Part shown: piece by piece, positions 1 through 9,454 of the stretch
How the letters are laid out: the number at the start of each line of letters is the position of its first letter
Position numbering within the stretch: the stretch's first letter is position 1
Notes under the pieces: generated by a model
Databases searched by the model: none
What the model saw: the letters and a program-made list of their open reading frames with translations, nothing else
What the model was told of the DNA's origin: nothing
Assembly (NCBI GenBank): GCA_964514395.1
Contig: CAZEQK010000003.1
Location: 75,925-139,924 of the forward strand
DNA length: 64,000 nt
Direction: 5' to 3'
DNA from: CAZEQK01 sp964514395
Lineage (GTDB): Bacteria > Bacillota > Bacilli > Tepidibacillales > Tepidibacillaceae
Position numbers and translations under genes: made by a program

Positions 1-2207
1 GTTTTTATTCCCTTTCCACCTCTGGTTTGAGAACGATATTCTGATGCTGGGGTTCTTTTTCCATATCCATTTGAAGTAACGATTAATATTTCCTGATTAT
101 CAACGATATTATCCATACCAATAACTAAATCATCTTTCGTTAAATGAATACCTTTTACTCCTGTTGCACCTCTTCCCATTGTTCTAACATCTTTTTCAGA
201 AAAACGAATAGATTGACCCTTTTGTGTTCCTAAGAAAATATCCTGCTTACCATCCGTTAATTTCACACCGATTAACTCATCGTTTTCCTTGAGATTTATC
301 GCTATGATACCGCCTCTTCTAATATTTTCGTAATCGGATAATGCGGATTTTTTTACTAATCCATGAGATGTTGCAAAGAATAAATAATTATCTGATGTAA
401 ATTCTTTTATTGGAAAAACAGCATTTATCCATTCTCCCTTTTCGATTTGCATCAAATTAATAATTGGAGTACCCTTTGCCGTTCTACTTAAGTCTGGAAT
501 TTCATAGGTTTTTAACTTATAAACTTTCCCCTTGTTCGTGAAAAACATGATGTAGTTATGGGTGCTAGTGGTAAATATATGCTGAACAAAGTCATCTTCT
601 TTTGTTCCCATTCCACTTACACCTTTTCCCCCACGTTTCTGACTTCTATAGGTGGAAACAGGTAATCTTTTGATGTATCCCTGATGAGTAATCATCACGA
701 CTACTTCTTCTTCAGGAATTAAATCTTCATCCTCTAGCTCATCATTAGTCATCGTAATCTTTGTCAATCTGCCATCATTAAATTTACCTTTTATTTCAAT
801 TAATTCGTCTTGAATAATTGCAAGTATTTTCTGTTCATCGTTCAAGATTGCTCTTAATTCTTCTATTTTCTTCATCAATTCTTGATATTCATTCTCAATT
901 TTTTCTCTTTCTAATCCCGTTAATCTTTGTAACCGCATATCAAGAATAGCTTGTGCTTGAATTTCGGATAACTCAAAATTCTCCATTAGGCCATCTTTAG
1001 CCTCTTCTGTTGTCTGCGAAGCACGGATTAATTTAATCACTGCATCTAGATGATCTAACGCTACTCTTAACCCTTCTAAAATATGAGCCCTGTTTTCAGC
1101 TTTTCTAAGTTCAAATTCAGTTCTTTTTCTTATAACAACTTGTTGATGATTCAAATAATGATATAGAACTTCTTTTATATTTAATACTTTTGGTTGCCCA
1201 TCAACTAAAGCTAGCATATTGATTCCAAAAGAAGTTTGTAGGGATGTCAATTTATACAAATTGTTTAGAATAACATTTGCGTTTACATCTCTTCGTAGCT
1301 CTATAACGATACGTAAACCATTTCTATCGGATTCATCTCTTAAATCGGTAATACCATCTATTTTTTTATCTCGAACTAATTCAGCAATTTTTTCTATTAA
1401 TCTCGCTTTATTTACTTGATAAGGGATTTCATCTATGATGATTCTATGCTTATTATTACTCATCTCTTCTATATTAGCTTTTGCCCTAATGATAACAGTT
1501 CCTTTACCAGTACGATAAGCCTTTTTTATGCCTTCCAACCCCATGATGGTACCACCAGTTGGAAAATCCGGACCTTTAATAATCTCCATTAATTCATCAA
1601 TTTCTGTCTCTGGGTTTTTGATTAAAGATATAACTCCATCAATAACCTCGCCAAGCTGGTGAGGGGGTATATTGGTTGCCATTCCAACAGCAATACCAGA
1701 TGTACCATTTACTAATAGATTAGGAAATCTTGCTGGTAAAACTAATGGTTCTCTTTCTGATCCATCATAATTATCTCCAAAATCGATTGTTTCTTTATTT
1801 ATATCACGTAATAGTTCCGAAGAAATTTTAGACATTCTTGCTTCAGTGTAACGCATTGCAGCGGCAGAATCACCGTCAACAGATCCGAAATTACCATGTC
1901 CATCGATAAGTGGATATCGGTAAGAAAAATCTTGGGCCATTCTTACCATCGTATCATATACAGCTACATCACCGTGTGGATGATATTTACCTATTACTTC
2001 TCCAACAATTCTAGCTGATTTTTTATATGCCTTATCTGGCGTCATACCAAGCTCATTCATTGCATAAAGTATTCGACGGTGAACCGGTTTTAGTCCATCC
2101 CTTACATCAGGAAGCGCTCGACTTACTATTACACTCATAGCATAATCAATGAAGGAACTTTTCATTTCCTGACTAATGCTTACTTCTTTTACTCTAGGAT
2201 TTTCCAT
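1..2207 (-). CDS. gyrA: DNA gyrase subunit A (3' end outside window)
   Basis: Catalytic A subunit of DNA gyrase, which with GyrB introduces negative supercoils. About 735 codons are present; the start ATG is at 2207, behind GGAG, and the C-terminus runs off the left edge. Visible landmarks are the winged-helix region with the catalytic tyrosine in AAMRYTEAR (about residue 120), the quinolone-resistance region HPHGDVAVYD and, near the left edge, the GyrA box QTRGGKG of the C-terminal wrapping domain. Family length is about 820 residues, so roughly 85-100 are missing. Residue 81, aligned with E. coli Ser83, is valine instead of the usual serine or threonine. It lies 22 bp downstream of gyrB, the normal Bacillus arrangement. 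Confidence 0.97.
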   Translation of the reverse strand, partial: MENPRVKEVSISQEMKSSFIDYAMSVIVSRALPDVRDGLKPVHRRILYAMNELGMTPDKAYKKSARIVGEVIGKYHPHGDVAVYDTMVRMAQDFSYRYPLIDGHGNFGSVDGDSAAAMRYTEARMSKISSELLRDINKETIDFGDNYDGSEREPLVLPARFPNLLVNGTSGIAVGMATNIPPHQLGEVIDGVISLIKNPETEIDELMEIIKGPDFPTGGTIMGLEGIKKAYRTGKGTVIIRAKANIEEMSNNKHRIIIDEIPYQVNKARLIEKIAELVRDKKIDGITDLRDESDRNGLRIVIELRRDVNANVILNNLYKLTSLQTSFGINMLALVDGQPKVLNIKEVLYHYLNHQQVVIRKRTEFELRKAENRAHILEGLRVALDHLDAVIKLIRASQTTEEAKDGLMENFELSEIQAQAILDMRLQRLTGLEREKIENEYQELMKKIEELRAILNDEQKILAIIQDELIEIKGKFNDGRLTKITMTNDELEDEDLIPEEEVVVMITHQGYIKRLPVSTYRSQKRGGKGVSGMGTKEDDFVQHIFTTSTHNYIMFFTNKGKVYKLKTYEIPDLSRTAKGTPIINLMQIEKGEWINAVFPIKEFTSDNYLFFATSHGLVKKSALSDYENIRRGGIIAINLKENDELIGVKLTDGKQDIFLGTQKGQSIRFSEKDVRTMGRGATGVKGIHLTKDDLVIGMDNIVDNQEILIVTSNGYGKRTPASEYRSQTRGGKGIK

Positions 2208-2229
2208 TATTTATCTCCATCCTCTTAAT

Positions 2230-4146
2230 TTATACATCTAAATTCCGAACATACTGGGCATGCTCTTCAATAAATTCTCTTCTTGGTTCTACTTTGTCTC
2301 CCATTAATGTTTCAAACACTTGATCTGCATCCGATGCATCCTGTAGGCTAACCTGTAATAAGGTTCTGCTTTCTGGGTCCATTGTAGTCTCCCATAATTG
2401 CTGAGGATTCATTTCTCCTAAACCTTTATATCTCTGAATAGCAGGCTCTGATTTTCCAACTAATTCTTTTTTAGTTTTTTCTAATTCATGATCACTATAA
2501 GCGTATTTTATTACTTTTCCTTGCTGAACTTTATATAAAGGAGGTTGTGCAATATAAATATAGCCATATTCAATTAATTCTCTCATATACCTGAAGAAGA
2601 AGGTTAATAACAAGGTGCGAATATGAGCTCCATCCACATCAGCGTCTGTCATAATAACAATTTTATGATATCTTGCTTTGCTAATGTCAAAGTCTTCACC
2701 AATACCAGTGCCAAGTGCTGTAATCATTGCCCTAATTTCAGTATTAGCAAAAATTTTATCTAATCTAGCTTTTTCAACATTAATGATTTTTCCTCTAAGT
2801 GGTAATATTGCCTGGAAATTACGATCTCTACCTTGTTTTGCAGAGCCACCAGCAGAATCTCCCTCAACAATATAAATTTCACTGATTGATGCATCTTTTG
2901 AAGAACAATCTGCTAATTTCCCAGGTAATGAACTTACTTCTAATGCATTTTTTCTTCTTGTCAATTCTCTTGCTTTTCTTGCTGCATCACGGGCTCTTGC
3001 TGCCAAAACAGATTTTTCTATTATTTTTTTTGCTACTGATGGGTTTTCATTTAAAAAGGTGGATAATCGTTCAGCGAAAATAGATTCAGTAATTCCTCTT
3101 ACCTCACTATTTCCAAGTTTTGTTTTTGTCTGTCCCTCAAATTGTGGGTCAGGTATTTTCACATTTATAATTGCTGTTAAACCTTCTCTTACATCATCGC
3201 CTGTTAAGTTTGATTCTGCTTCCTTTATTATATTGTTTTTTCGCGCATAATCATTTAAAACCCTTGTTAAGGCACTTTTAAAGCCTGCTTCATGGGTACC
3301 ACCCTCATGGGTGTTGATATTATTAGCAAAGGATAAAATATTACTAGAATAGCTATCATTATATTGCAACGCTATTTCTATGTTTATCTGATCCTTTTCT
3401 CCTTCAACAAAAATAGGGCTTTTGTGTAAAGTTTGCCTATTTTTATTTAGATAATCAACAAAAGAACTAATACCACCTTCATATTTAAAAGACTCTTCTT
3501 TATTTTCTTTTCTTTCATCAATTAAATCAATTTTTATCCCTCTATTTAAAAAAGCTAACTCTCTTAAACGGTTTTTTAAGGTATCATAAATAAATTCAGT
3601 AGTCTCTTGAAAAATTTCTTCATCTGGTTTGAAAATTACAGTAGTACCTGTTTTATCTGTATCACCAATAACTTTTAAATCATACTGAGGTATACCTCTT
3701 GCATATTTTTGTTGATATATTTTCCCATCTACCTTCACTTCTACCTCTAGCCATTCAGATAAAGCATTTACAACAGATACACCAACACCATGTAATCCAC
3801 CAGAAACCTTATAAGCATCTCCATTAAATTTACCACCTGCATGTAATATTGTTAAAGCTACTTCAACAGCTGGACGACCAATCTTTGGATGTATCCCAAC
3901 TGGAATCCCCCTACCATTATCAACTACCTTCACACTATTATCTGGTTGAATAGTAACAATAATATGGTCACAGAAACCTGCTAAGGCTTCATCTATACTA
4001 TTATCAACTACCTCCCACACAAGATGGTGCAATCCTCTTTCGCTTGTAGAACCAATATACATCCCAGGTCTCTTCCTAACTGCCTCAAGACCTTCTAAAA
4101 CTTGGATTTGACTCTCATCATAGTTTGATTGTTGTTTCGTTTCCAT
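2230..4146 (-). CDS. gyrB: DNA gyrase subunit B
   Basis: ATPase subunit of gyrase. 638 residues from the chosen start METKQQSN, which follows GGAAGGTG at good spacing; an in-frame ATG five codons upstream overlaps that ribosome binding site and is less likely. GHKL ATPase motifs are visible (EVVDNSIDEA, DNGRGIPVG, GGLHGVGVSVVNALS), followed by the TOPRIM signatures EGDSAGGSAKQGRDR and MTDADVDGAHI and the C-terminal QRYKGLGEMNP. The gyrB quinolone/novobiocin motifs look ordinary. Length equals that of B. subtilis GyrB. It lies between remB and gyrA, separated from remB by a repeat-rich spacer and an assembly gap. Confidence 0.98.
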   Translation of the reverse strand: METKQQSNYDESQIQVLEGLEAVRKRPGMYIGSTSERGLHHLVWEVVDNSIDEALAGFCDHIIVTIQPDNSVKVVDNGRGIPVGIHPKIGRPAVEVALTILHAGGKFNGDAYKVSGGLHGVGVSVVNALSEWLEVEVKVDGKIYQQKYARGIPQYDLKVIGDTDKTGTTVIFKPDEEIFQETTEFIYDTLKNRLRELAFLNRGIKIDLIDERKENKEESFKYEGGISSFVDYLNKNRQTLHKSPIFVEGEKDQINIEIALQYNDSYSSNILSFANNINTHEGGTHEAGFKSALTRVLNDYARKNNIIKEAESNLTGDDVREGLTAIINVKIPDPQFEGQTKTKLGNSEVRGITESIFAERLSTFLNENPSVAKKIIEKSVLAARARDAARKARELTRRKNALEVSSLPGKLADCSSKDASISEIYIVEGDSAGGSAKQGRDRNFQAILPLRGKIINVEKARLDKIFANTEIRAMITALGTGIGEDFDISKARYHKIVIMTDADVDGAHIRTLLLTFFFRYMRELIEYGYIYIAQPPLYKVQQGKVIKYAYSDHELEKTKKELVGKSEPAIQRYKGLGEMNPQQLWETTMDPESRTLLQVSLQDASDADQVFETLMGDKVEPRREFIEEHAQYVRNLDV

Positions 4147-4214
4147 ATATACACCTTCCATTTCAAAAACCTTTTTTCTTCGAACAAGAAATTTATTTAT
4201 CCGATAGCAAGCCT

Positions 4215-4277
4215 GCGCTAACCTCCTGGATAAGTGTCTCTAACATTCAGGTAAAACGTCTGAATGAAGTTCCACTT
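4215..4277. repeat. 63-nt intergenic repeat, copy 1
   Basis: This 63-nt stretch between gyrB and remB is repeated with one mismatch at 4324-4386. Each copy holds an inverted repeat CATTCAG-(9 nt)-CTGAATG that could fold as a small hairpin. The copies are 109 bp apart, suggesting a tandem or clustered intergenic repeat family. No coding capacity is seen. Confidence 0.85.
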
Positions 4278-4323
4278 TGCCCGATAGTTAACCCCCGCTA
4301 ATTTTCATTTCGGATTATAAGCG

Positions 4324-4386
4324 GCGCTAATCTCCTGGATAAGTGTCTCTAACATTCAGGTAAAACGTCTGAATGAAGTTCCACTT
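4324..4386. repeat. 63-nt intergenic repeat, copy 2, abutting gap
   Basis: Second copy of the repeat at 4215-4277, cut off by the run of N. It is preceded by ATTATAAGCGGC (4314-4325), a 12-mer that also forms the left arm of the hairpin at 16991-17025. The assembly probably broke here because further copies lie inside the gap. Confidence 0.85.
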
Positions 4387-4486
4387 NNNNNNNNNNNNNN
4401 NNNNNNNNNNNNNNNNNNNNNNNNNNNNNNNNNNNNNNNNNNNNNNNNNNNNNNNNNNNNNNNNNNNNNNNNNNNNNNNNNNNNNN
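4387..4486. other. Assembly gap (100 N)
   Basis: Exactly 100 unknown bases, a conventional placeholder for a gap of unestimated size. It begins in a repeat and ends at the last codon of remB, so its true content is probably more intergenic repeat. Confidence 0.99.
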
Positions 4487-4731
4487 TATAAATAAAAGTT
4501 TGAGCGTTTTTTTAATGTTAACGAAGAGATAGGAGAATAATATATCTTATCATTTGTAATAACAAGCGATTTAACATCTACATTATTTATTTTTACCACT
4601 TCTTTACCATTTTCTACTCTATCTAAAAAATTATATTCTTTTTTACTTTTCGTTTTTTTATTATTCACATCCAAAATAGCAATAACATCCTTTGTTCTTA
4701 CTACAGTATCCCCACCAATATGAATAAACAT
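4486..4731 (-). CDS. remB: Extracellular matrix regulator RemB (YaaB, DUF370)
   Basis: Small DUF370 protein, homologous to B. subtilis YaaB/RemB, which promotes matrix and biofilm gene expression. Starting at MFIHIGGDTVVRTKDVIAIL (RBS GAGGTG, ATG at 4731; the adjacent ATG at 4734 is the alternative) it has 81 sense codons, the same as B. subtilis. The family motif IYYSPISSLTLKKR is present. The next codon is TAN, its last base being the first N, so a stop there is very likely although not proven. It sits 10 bp downstream of recF as in Bacillus. Confidence 0.88.
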
Positions 4732-4741
4732 CATCTTCACC

Positions 4742-5860
4742 TCATTTCTTTTCAATCGACCCATTTTCCACATACATCAAAAATGCCTCGTTAATATTAG
4801 AAAAATCTATATTATCGATACTTGTCGTTGTAATCATTGTCTGGACTTTATTCTCGATTGCTTTTATTAAATGAGTTTGTCTTTTTTTATCTAATTCTGA
4901 TAACACATCATCAAGTAATAGAATGGGGTATTCACCAGTTTCCTCATATATTAATTCAATTTCTGCTAATTTTAAAGATAAAGCTGTTGTACGCTGCTGA
5001 CCTTGAGAACCATATAATTGAACATTTATATCATTAACAAAAAATTCAAGATCATCACGATGGGGACCGATTAACGTAGTCCCACGATATATCTCTTGTT
5101 GTCTAACTTTCGTTAGATGATTTTTATATATTTTAATAACGTTAGCTTCTCCTTCATTAAAATCCTCCACTAAAAAGGAAGGTTTATAGGATATTCTTAT
5201 ATTTTCCTTCCCATCTGTAATATCTGCATGAATAGCATTGGCCCATTTTTGTAATTTATCAATAAAAAGATTTCTTCTCATCATTACTTTCGTACCATGC
5301 TCAATCATTTGCACATCCCAAATATCTAATAACTCTATTTTATTCTTGTTTTCCTTTGAAAAATCCTTTAACAAATTGTTCCTCTGTTGGATAATCTTTT
5401 GAAACTGGGATAGATGGTGAATATATGAAGGACTTACTTGTCCAATTTCTAAATCGAGAAATTTCCGTCTGTTTTGTGGACTTCCTTTTACTAAAATTAA
5501 ATCTTCAGGGGCAAACATGACCACATTAAATGTGCCAATGTATTCACTTAACTTTCTTTTTTCTAAATGATTAACCTTAGCTTTTTTCCCTTTAGAATTT
5601 AATTGTATCTCTAATTCTATATTTCCTAACCTGTTGGCTAGTGAACATTTAATTACAGAAAAAGATTGGTCCCATCGGACCAATTCTTTATCCTTTGAAG
5701 TTCGATGTGATTTAGTCAATGCTAGTAAATATAAGGATTCTAATATATTTGTCTTTCCTTGTGCGTTGTTTCCATAAATAATATTGATTTTCTGATTAAA
5801 AGAGATATTCAAATCTTTGTAATTTCGAAAATTTTTTAATTGGAGATGATTGATATACAA
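4742..5860 (-). CDS. recF: DNA replication and repair protein RecF
   Basis: SMC-like ATPase that binds single-strand gaps in duplex DNA and helps load RecA with RecO and RecR. 372 residues, close to the 370 of B. subtilis. Walker A is IIYGNNAQGKTNILES near residue 35, the ABC signature region is YGSQGQQRTTALSLKLAE near 280 and Walker B is LLLDDVLSELD. The start is TTG at 5860, six bases after GGAGAG, giving MYINHLQLKNFRNYKDL, the conserved N-terminus. Part of the leftward dnaA-dnaN-yaaA-recF-remB-gyrBA cluster. Confidence 0.97.
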   Translation of the reverse strand: MYINHLQLKNFRNYKDLNISFNQKINIIYGNNAQGKTNILESLYLLALTKSHRTSKDKELVRWDQSFSVIKCSLANRLGNIELEIQLNSKGKKAKVNHLEKRKLSEYIGTFNVVMFAPEDLILVKGSPQNRRKFLDLEIGQVSPSYIHHLSQFQKIIQQRNNLLKDFSKENKNKIELLDIWDVQMIEHGTKVMMRRNLFIDKLQKWANAIHADITDGKENIRISYKPSFLVEDFNEGEANVIKIYKNHLTKVRQQEIYRGTTLIGPHRDDLEFFVNDINVQLYGSQGQQRTTALSLKLAEIELIYEETGEYPILLLDDVLSELDKKRQTHLIKAIENKVQTMITTTSIDNIDFSNINEAFLMYVENGSIEKK

Positions 5861-5975
5861 TGAGATCTCTCCTATAAAGTCGTATTCTAGGGTCTATCTC
5901 CCACCATACACATATAAGCCCATATTCACTTTGAATAAAAGCTTTCTATACTAATTATGAAAAAGTGAGAATAGG

Positions 5976-6194
5976 TTACATTTTATGTTTAATGATATAA
6001 GCTCCTACATCGTCTATTTTTATTATATCATTTATATAAAGTTTTTTTCCTCTTCGATCTTCCTTTTCATCATTTACATATATTTTATTCTCTAATAAAA
6101 AGACTTTAACATGTCCTCCTGATTGAATGATGTTTGCTAATTTTAAAAATTGCCCTAATGTTATATAGTCATCACTTATAAAAATATCTTCCAT
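5976..6194 (-). CDS. yaaA: S4-domain RNA-binding protein YaaA (RlbA)
   Basis: 72-residue S4-like RNA-binding protein, the constant gene between dnaN and recF in Bacillales; B. subtilis YaaA is 71 residues and has been linked to large-subunit ribosome assembly. The pattern ITLGQFLKLANIIQSGGHVKVFLLE...VNDEKEDRRGKKL is the S4 fold. The ATG at 6194 follows AGGAGAA. The 115 bp to recF contain no other gene. Confidence 0.93.
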   Translation of the reverse strand: MEDIFISDDYITLGQFLKLANIIQSGGHVKVFLLENKIYVNDEKEDRRGKKLYINDIIKIDDVGAYIIKHKM

Positions 6195-6241
6195 TCAAAG
6201 TTCTCCTTTTCAAACTTCGCTTAATCGTTTGATTCATCTAT

Positions 6242-7378
6242 TTAATAAGTTCTAACCGGCAAGATAAGGTGTAACATCTTGTCTTGATCATTTGGTTTTA
6301 TGATAAAAGGACTTAATGCACCAGTAAATTCAATTAATATCTCTTTACTATCAATAGAACGTAATGCATCAATAGTATATTTAGCATTAAAGGTAATTTT
6401 TATGTCTTCTCCACTACTTTCATTTATTACTATCGTCTCTGTTACCTTCCCTACCTCTGGAAGATTAGATGATATTTCTAGAATAGAATGATCTAGCATG
6501 GATAACTTTACTAAATTATTTTTTGTGTCTTTTGCTAAAAGAGACGCTCTTTCAATTGCGTCTAATAAATGTTTTGTTTGTAGTATAATCTTACTTTTTC
6601 CTTTATCTGGTATTATTCTTGAGATATCAGGATAAGTTCCATCCAATAACCTTGATATAAAGATCAAGTTCCCATTCTTAATAATCATTTGATTTTCATT
6701 TACCATAATTTTTACTAATCTTTGATCGTCATTTAGTATTTTACTTAACTCTTGTAATGATTTTCCTGGTACAACAATGTTATGAAGGGATAAATCATCC
6801 GAACTTTCAACTACTGCTTCTCTGACTGCTAAACGATGTGAATCTGTAGCGACAAATTTTAAAGCTTTTTGTTCTAATTGCCAAAGGACACCAGTTAAGA
6901 TTGGTCTACTTTCAACGGTTGAAATTGCAAAGATCGTTTGCCTTATCATTGTTTTTAATAATTCACTTTGCATCTGAAATTCATAATCTTCGTTAATTTG
7001 AGGTAAATCAGGGAATTCTTCTGCATCAAATCCGTTTAATCTAAATTCAGATTGTCCAGATTTTATGATTATAGTTAAGTGATCAATCATATTAAACTCA
7101 ACTTCATCATTTGGTAATTTTTTTACAATATCAACGATGTATTTGGGAAGTACAATTTGTCCCTCTTTAAATACCTTTATAATCTCATTCTCATTATCCA
7201 TGATTGGAATAGTTAATTGAATGGTAATATCTGAATCACTGCTTGTTAATATCAAGCCACTTTCGCTGATATTAAATTTTATTCCTGTTAAAATAGGGAT
7301 TGTTGTTTTCGTTGAAACTGCTTTACTTACATGCTGTAAACTATTTACCAAATAATTTTTTTGAATAATAAAATGCAT
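6242..7378 (-). CDS. dnaN: DNA polymerase III beta subunit (sliding clamp)
   Basis: Ring-shaped processivity clamp for the replicative polymerase. From ATG 7378, after GGAGG, the product MHFIIQKNYLVNSLQHVSKA is 378 residues, identical in length to B. subtilis DnaN; the upstream in-frame start at 7420 has no RBS. Conserved features are TTIPILTGIKF, ATDSHRLAVRE in the middle domain and the C-terminal MLHLILPVRTY. It follows dnaA with a 191-bp spacer that holds DnaA boxes and the probable unwinding element. Confidence 0.98.
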   Translation of the reverse strand: MHFIIQKNYLVNSLQHVSKAVSTKTTIPILTGIKFNISESGLILTSSDSDITIQLTIPIMDNENEIIKVFKEGQIVLPKYIVDIVKKLPNDEVEFNMIDHLTIIIKSGQSEFRLNGFDAEEFPDLPQINEDYEFQMQSELLKTMIRQTIFAISTVESRPILTGVLWQLEQKALKFVATDSHRLAVREAVVESSDDLSLHNIVVPGKSLQELSKILNDDQRLVKIMVNENQMIIKNGNLIFISRLLDGTYPDISRIIPDKGKSKIILQTKHLLDAIERASLLAKDTKNNLVKLSMLDHSILEISSNLPEVGKVTETIVINESSGEDIKITFNAKYTIDALRSIDSKEILIEFTGALSPFIIKPNDQDKMLHLILPVRTY

Positions 7379-7420
7379 AATAAACCTCCATATGTGGAAT
7401 ATTCTTTTACTCTTTAGCAT

Positions 7421-7531
7421 ATATATATTAAGTTAAATATTTTTTAGTAGTAATAAGGCCTGTTGATATGTTAGTAAGCAGCTAATTGTTTTAGTAGTAC
7501 TTACTTTTGTTTGTTGATAAGCTGTGTATAA
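7421..7531. promoter_or_regulatory. Probable origin unwinding element (DnaA-trios and boxes)
   Basis: Read on the minus strand, the dnaA-dnaN spacer shows DnaA-like boxes TTATACACA (7523-7531) and TTATCAACA (7512-7520), then ATATCAACA (7461-7469), a short GC block GGCC, the repeated trinucleotides TTATTACTACTA (7445-7456) and finally a run of A/T to 7421. This order (box, GC patch, DnaA-trios, AT-rich DNA) is that of the B. subtilis basal unwinding system at the same place. The assignment is by position and pattern only. Confidence 0.7.
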
Positions 7532-7569
7532 AATGAATTGATTTTACCCCTTATTTTTAATGATTTTTA

Positions 7570-8928
7570 TTAGTTTTGTAGCCTTTCCTTTATCGACTTA
7601 ATATTCTTTTCTAATTCAACGTCTTTCTTCAATTGATTAGTAATTTTATCATAAGCATGAATAACGGTAGAATGGTCTCTTCCGCCAAATTCTTCACCTA
7701 TTTTAGGAAGGGAGAAATCAGTTAACTCTCTTGCTAAATACATGGCGATTTGTCTTGGAAAGGCGACAATTCTCGTTCTTTTTTTCGCTTTAAAATCCTC
7801 TAATTTTAAATTAAAATGAGTTGCAACTTGCTGTTGGATATCGTGTATTGTAATTATTTTTGGTTTAGAAGCAGGAATGATATCCTTTAATGCTTCAGAA
7901 GCTAAATCTACATTCATGTCCTTATTAATTAATGAGGAATAAGCAACTACTCTAATGAGAGCTCCTTCTAATTCGCGAATATTAGAGTCGATTTGATTTG
8001 CTATATAAATCATAACTTCATTTGGTATATCTAAATTTTCTGCTCTCGCTTTCTTTCTTAAAATTGCAATTCTTGTTTCAAGATCTGGGGGCTGAATATC
8101 TGTTATTAAACCCCATTCAAACCTAGATCGTAATCTGTCCTCTAATGTAGGTATTTCCTTTGGTGGTCTATCACTTGAGATAATAATTTGTTTATCTGCC
8201 TCATGTAATGCATTAAATGTATGGAAAAATTCTTCTTGTGTTTGCTCTTTCCCAGCTAAAAATTGAATATCGTCAATTAATAGGATATCAATATTTCTAT
8301 ATTTATTTCTAAATTCTACTGTTTTATTGTCACGAATTGAATTAATAAATTGATTAGTAAAATTTTCAGATGAAATATATAGTACACTTGCATTTTTATT
8401 ATGCTCTATCACATAATGGCCAATTGCATGCATTAAATGTGTTTTCCCTAGACCAACACCGCCATAAATAAATAAAGGATTATAAGCCTTTGCTGGTGCT
8501 TCAGCTACTGCTAAGGACGCAGCATGAGCAAAGCGATTTCCTGTTCCAATGACAAAGGTATCAAAAACATACTTCGGATTTAGGATTGGCTTCATAATCT
8601 TACTGTAATTTTCTTCATCATTGAATCTTCTGTTATCAAAATCCATATTATCATTTTGATCTAAATCTATATCCTGGGCTGATGAAGGAGTAATAAATTT
8701 AATATTTAATTTTTCGCCAATGATTTCATATAAAGTGTCTTGAATTAATGTTAGATATCTTGATTCAAGCCAATCTCTAGCAAATTCATTGGGTGCAATA
8801 ATAGTAAGCATATCATTCTCTAATGAAGATGCTTTTGTAGATTGTAACCATGTTTCAAAGCTAGGTTTACTTAATTTTGTTTCAATAATATTTAGTACTT
8901 TTTGCCATAAAGGATTTAATTGTTCCAC
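7570..8928 (-). CDS. dnaA: Chromosomal replication initiator DnaA
   Basis: AAA+ initiator that binds DnaA boxes and opens oriC. Start chosen as GTG at 8928, six bases after AGGGGG, giving MEQLNPLWQKVLNIIETKLS (452 residues); a GTG seven codons upstream lies before the RBS and is not conserved. Domain I is about residues 1-80, a low-complexity linker follows, Walker A is GVGLGKTHLMHAIG and Walker B LLIDDIQF. Domain IV carries FGGRDHSTVIHAYDKI, the DnaA-box-binding signature. It reads away from oriC and precedes dnaN. Confidence 0.98.
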   Translation of the reverse strand: MEQLNPLWQKVLNIIETKLSKPSFETWLQSTKASSLENDMLTIIAPNEFARDWLESRYLTLIQDTLYEIIGEKLNIKFITPSSAQDIDLDQNDNMDFDNRRFNDEENYSKIMKPILNPKYVFDTFVIGTGNRFAHAASLAVAEAPAKAYNPLFIYGGVGLGKTHLMHAIGHYVIEHNKNASVLYISSENFTNQFINSIRDNKTVEFRNKYRNIDILLIDDIQFLAGKEQTQEEFFHTFNALHEADKQIIISSDRPPKEIPTLEDRLRSRFEWGLITDIQPPDLETRIAILRKKARAENLDIPNEVMIYIANQIDSNIRELEGALIRVVAYSSLINKDMNVDLASEALKDIIPASKPKIITIHDIQQQVATHFNLKLEDFKAKKRTRIVAFPRQIAMYLARELTDFSLPKIGEEFGGRDHSTVIHAYDKITNQLKKDVELEKNIKSIKERLQN

Positions 8929-8941
8929 CGTAAGCCCCCTT

Positions 8942-9331
8942 ATATCCACAGGAGTATATGTATTTTGTGGATAAAATATCGTTAATTTATGAAGAATAAT
9001 GGTTTATATTCACACCATAACGGATGATGTGAATAAAAAATCCACAACCTGTGTTAAATGTCCACAATCTTATCCACAAGTTGTGAATATCTTTTTGTAA
9101 AATATTAAATATTCACCAGTCAAATCAAAAACATGATATCAAATAAAACCTATATAATCAATGGTTTTATTGTATTTATCCACAATTACTATAACTTGTG
9201 TATTATACTTATCAACAATACTATATTTTGTTTATAAGTTGTAAACAAATTGTCTAATATTGTAGAAATTGATATTTTATTTATCCACAACGTCTTATTT
9301 TAGCCGTTAATTATTTCCTCAATGTGGATAA
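8942..9331. other. Replication origin oriC (DnaA-box cluster)
   Basis: The 526-bp spacer between dnaA and rpmH is AT-rich and holds five perfect DnaA boxes: TGTGGATAA at 8966-8974 and 9323-9331, TTATCCACA at 9070-9078, 9176-9184 and 9281-9289. Several one-mismatch copies lie between them, for example 8942-8950, 9028-9036 and 9209-9217. Position and flanking genes match the incA/incB part of the bipartite Bacillus origin, with the second part in the dnaA-dnaN spacer. Confidence 0.95.
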
Positions 9332-9373
9332 ATAGATTATTTGTTCTGTTTTTTATCGTTTTCTTTTGAAATC

Positions 9374-9403
9374 TTGACAGATGATAGCGTTAGTTGATAG
9401 AAT
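9374..9403 (+). promoter_or_regulatory. Sigma-A-type promoter of rpmH
   Basis: TTGACA at 9374-9379 and TAGAAT at 9398-9403 are separated by 18 bp, about 50 bp before the rpmH start codon. The match is close to the vegetative consensus. Confidence 0.7.
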
Positions 9404-9454
9404 AGCTAAGAATGTCTTTGAAAATTTCTAATCCTCAAGAGGGGGTGTAAATAT

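Noticed and set aside
2678..3250. Rightward open frames opposite gyrB, and similar frames opposite recF, dnaN, gdpP, purA and walK
   Set aside because: They are antisense shadows of well-conserved genes, lack RBS and show no protein-like motif pattern.
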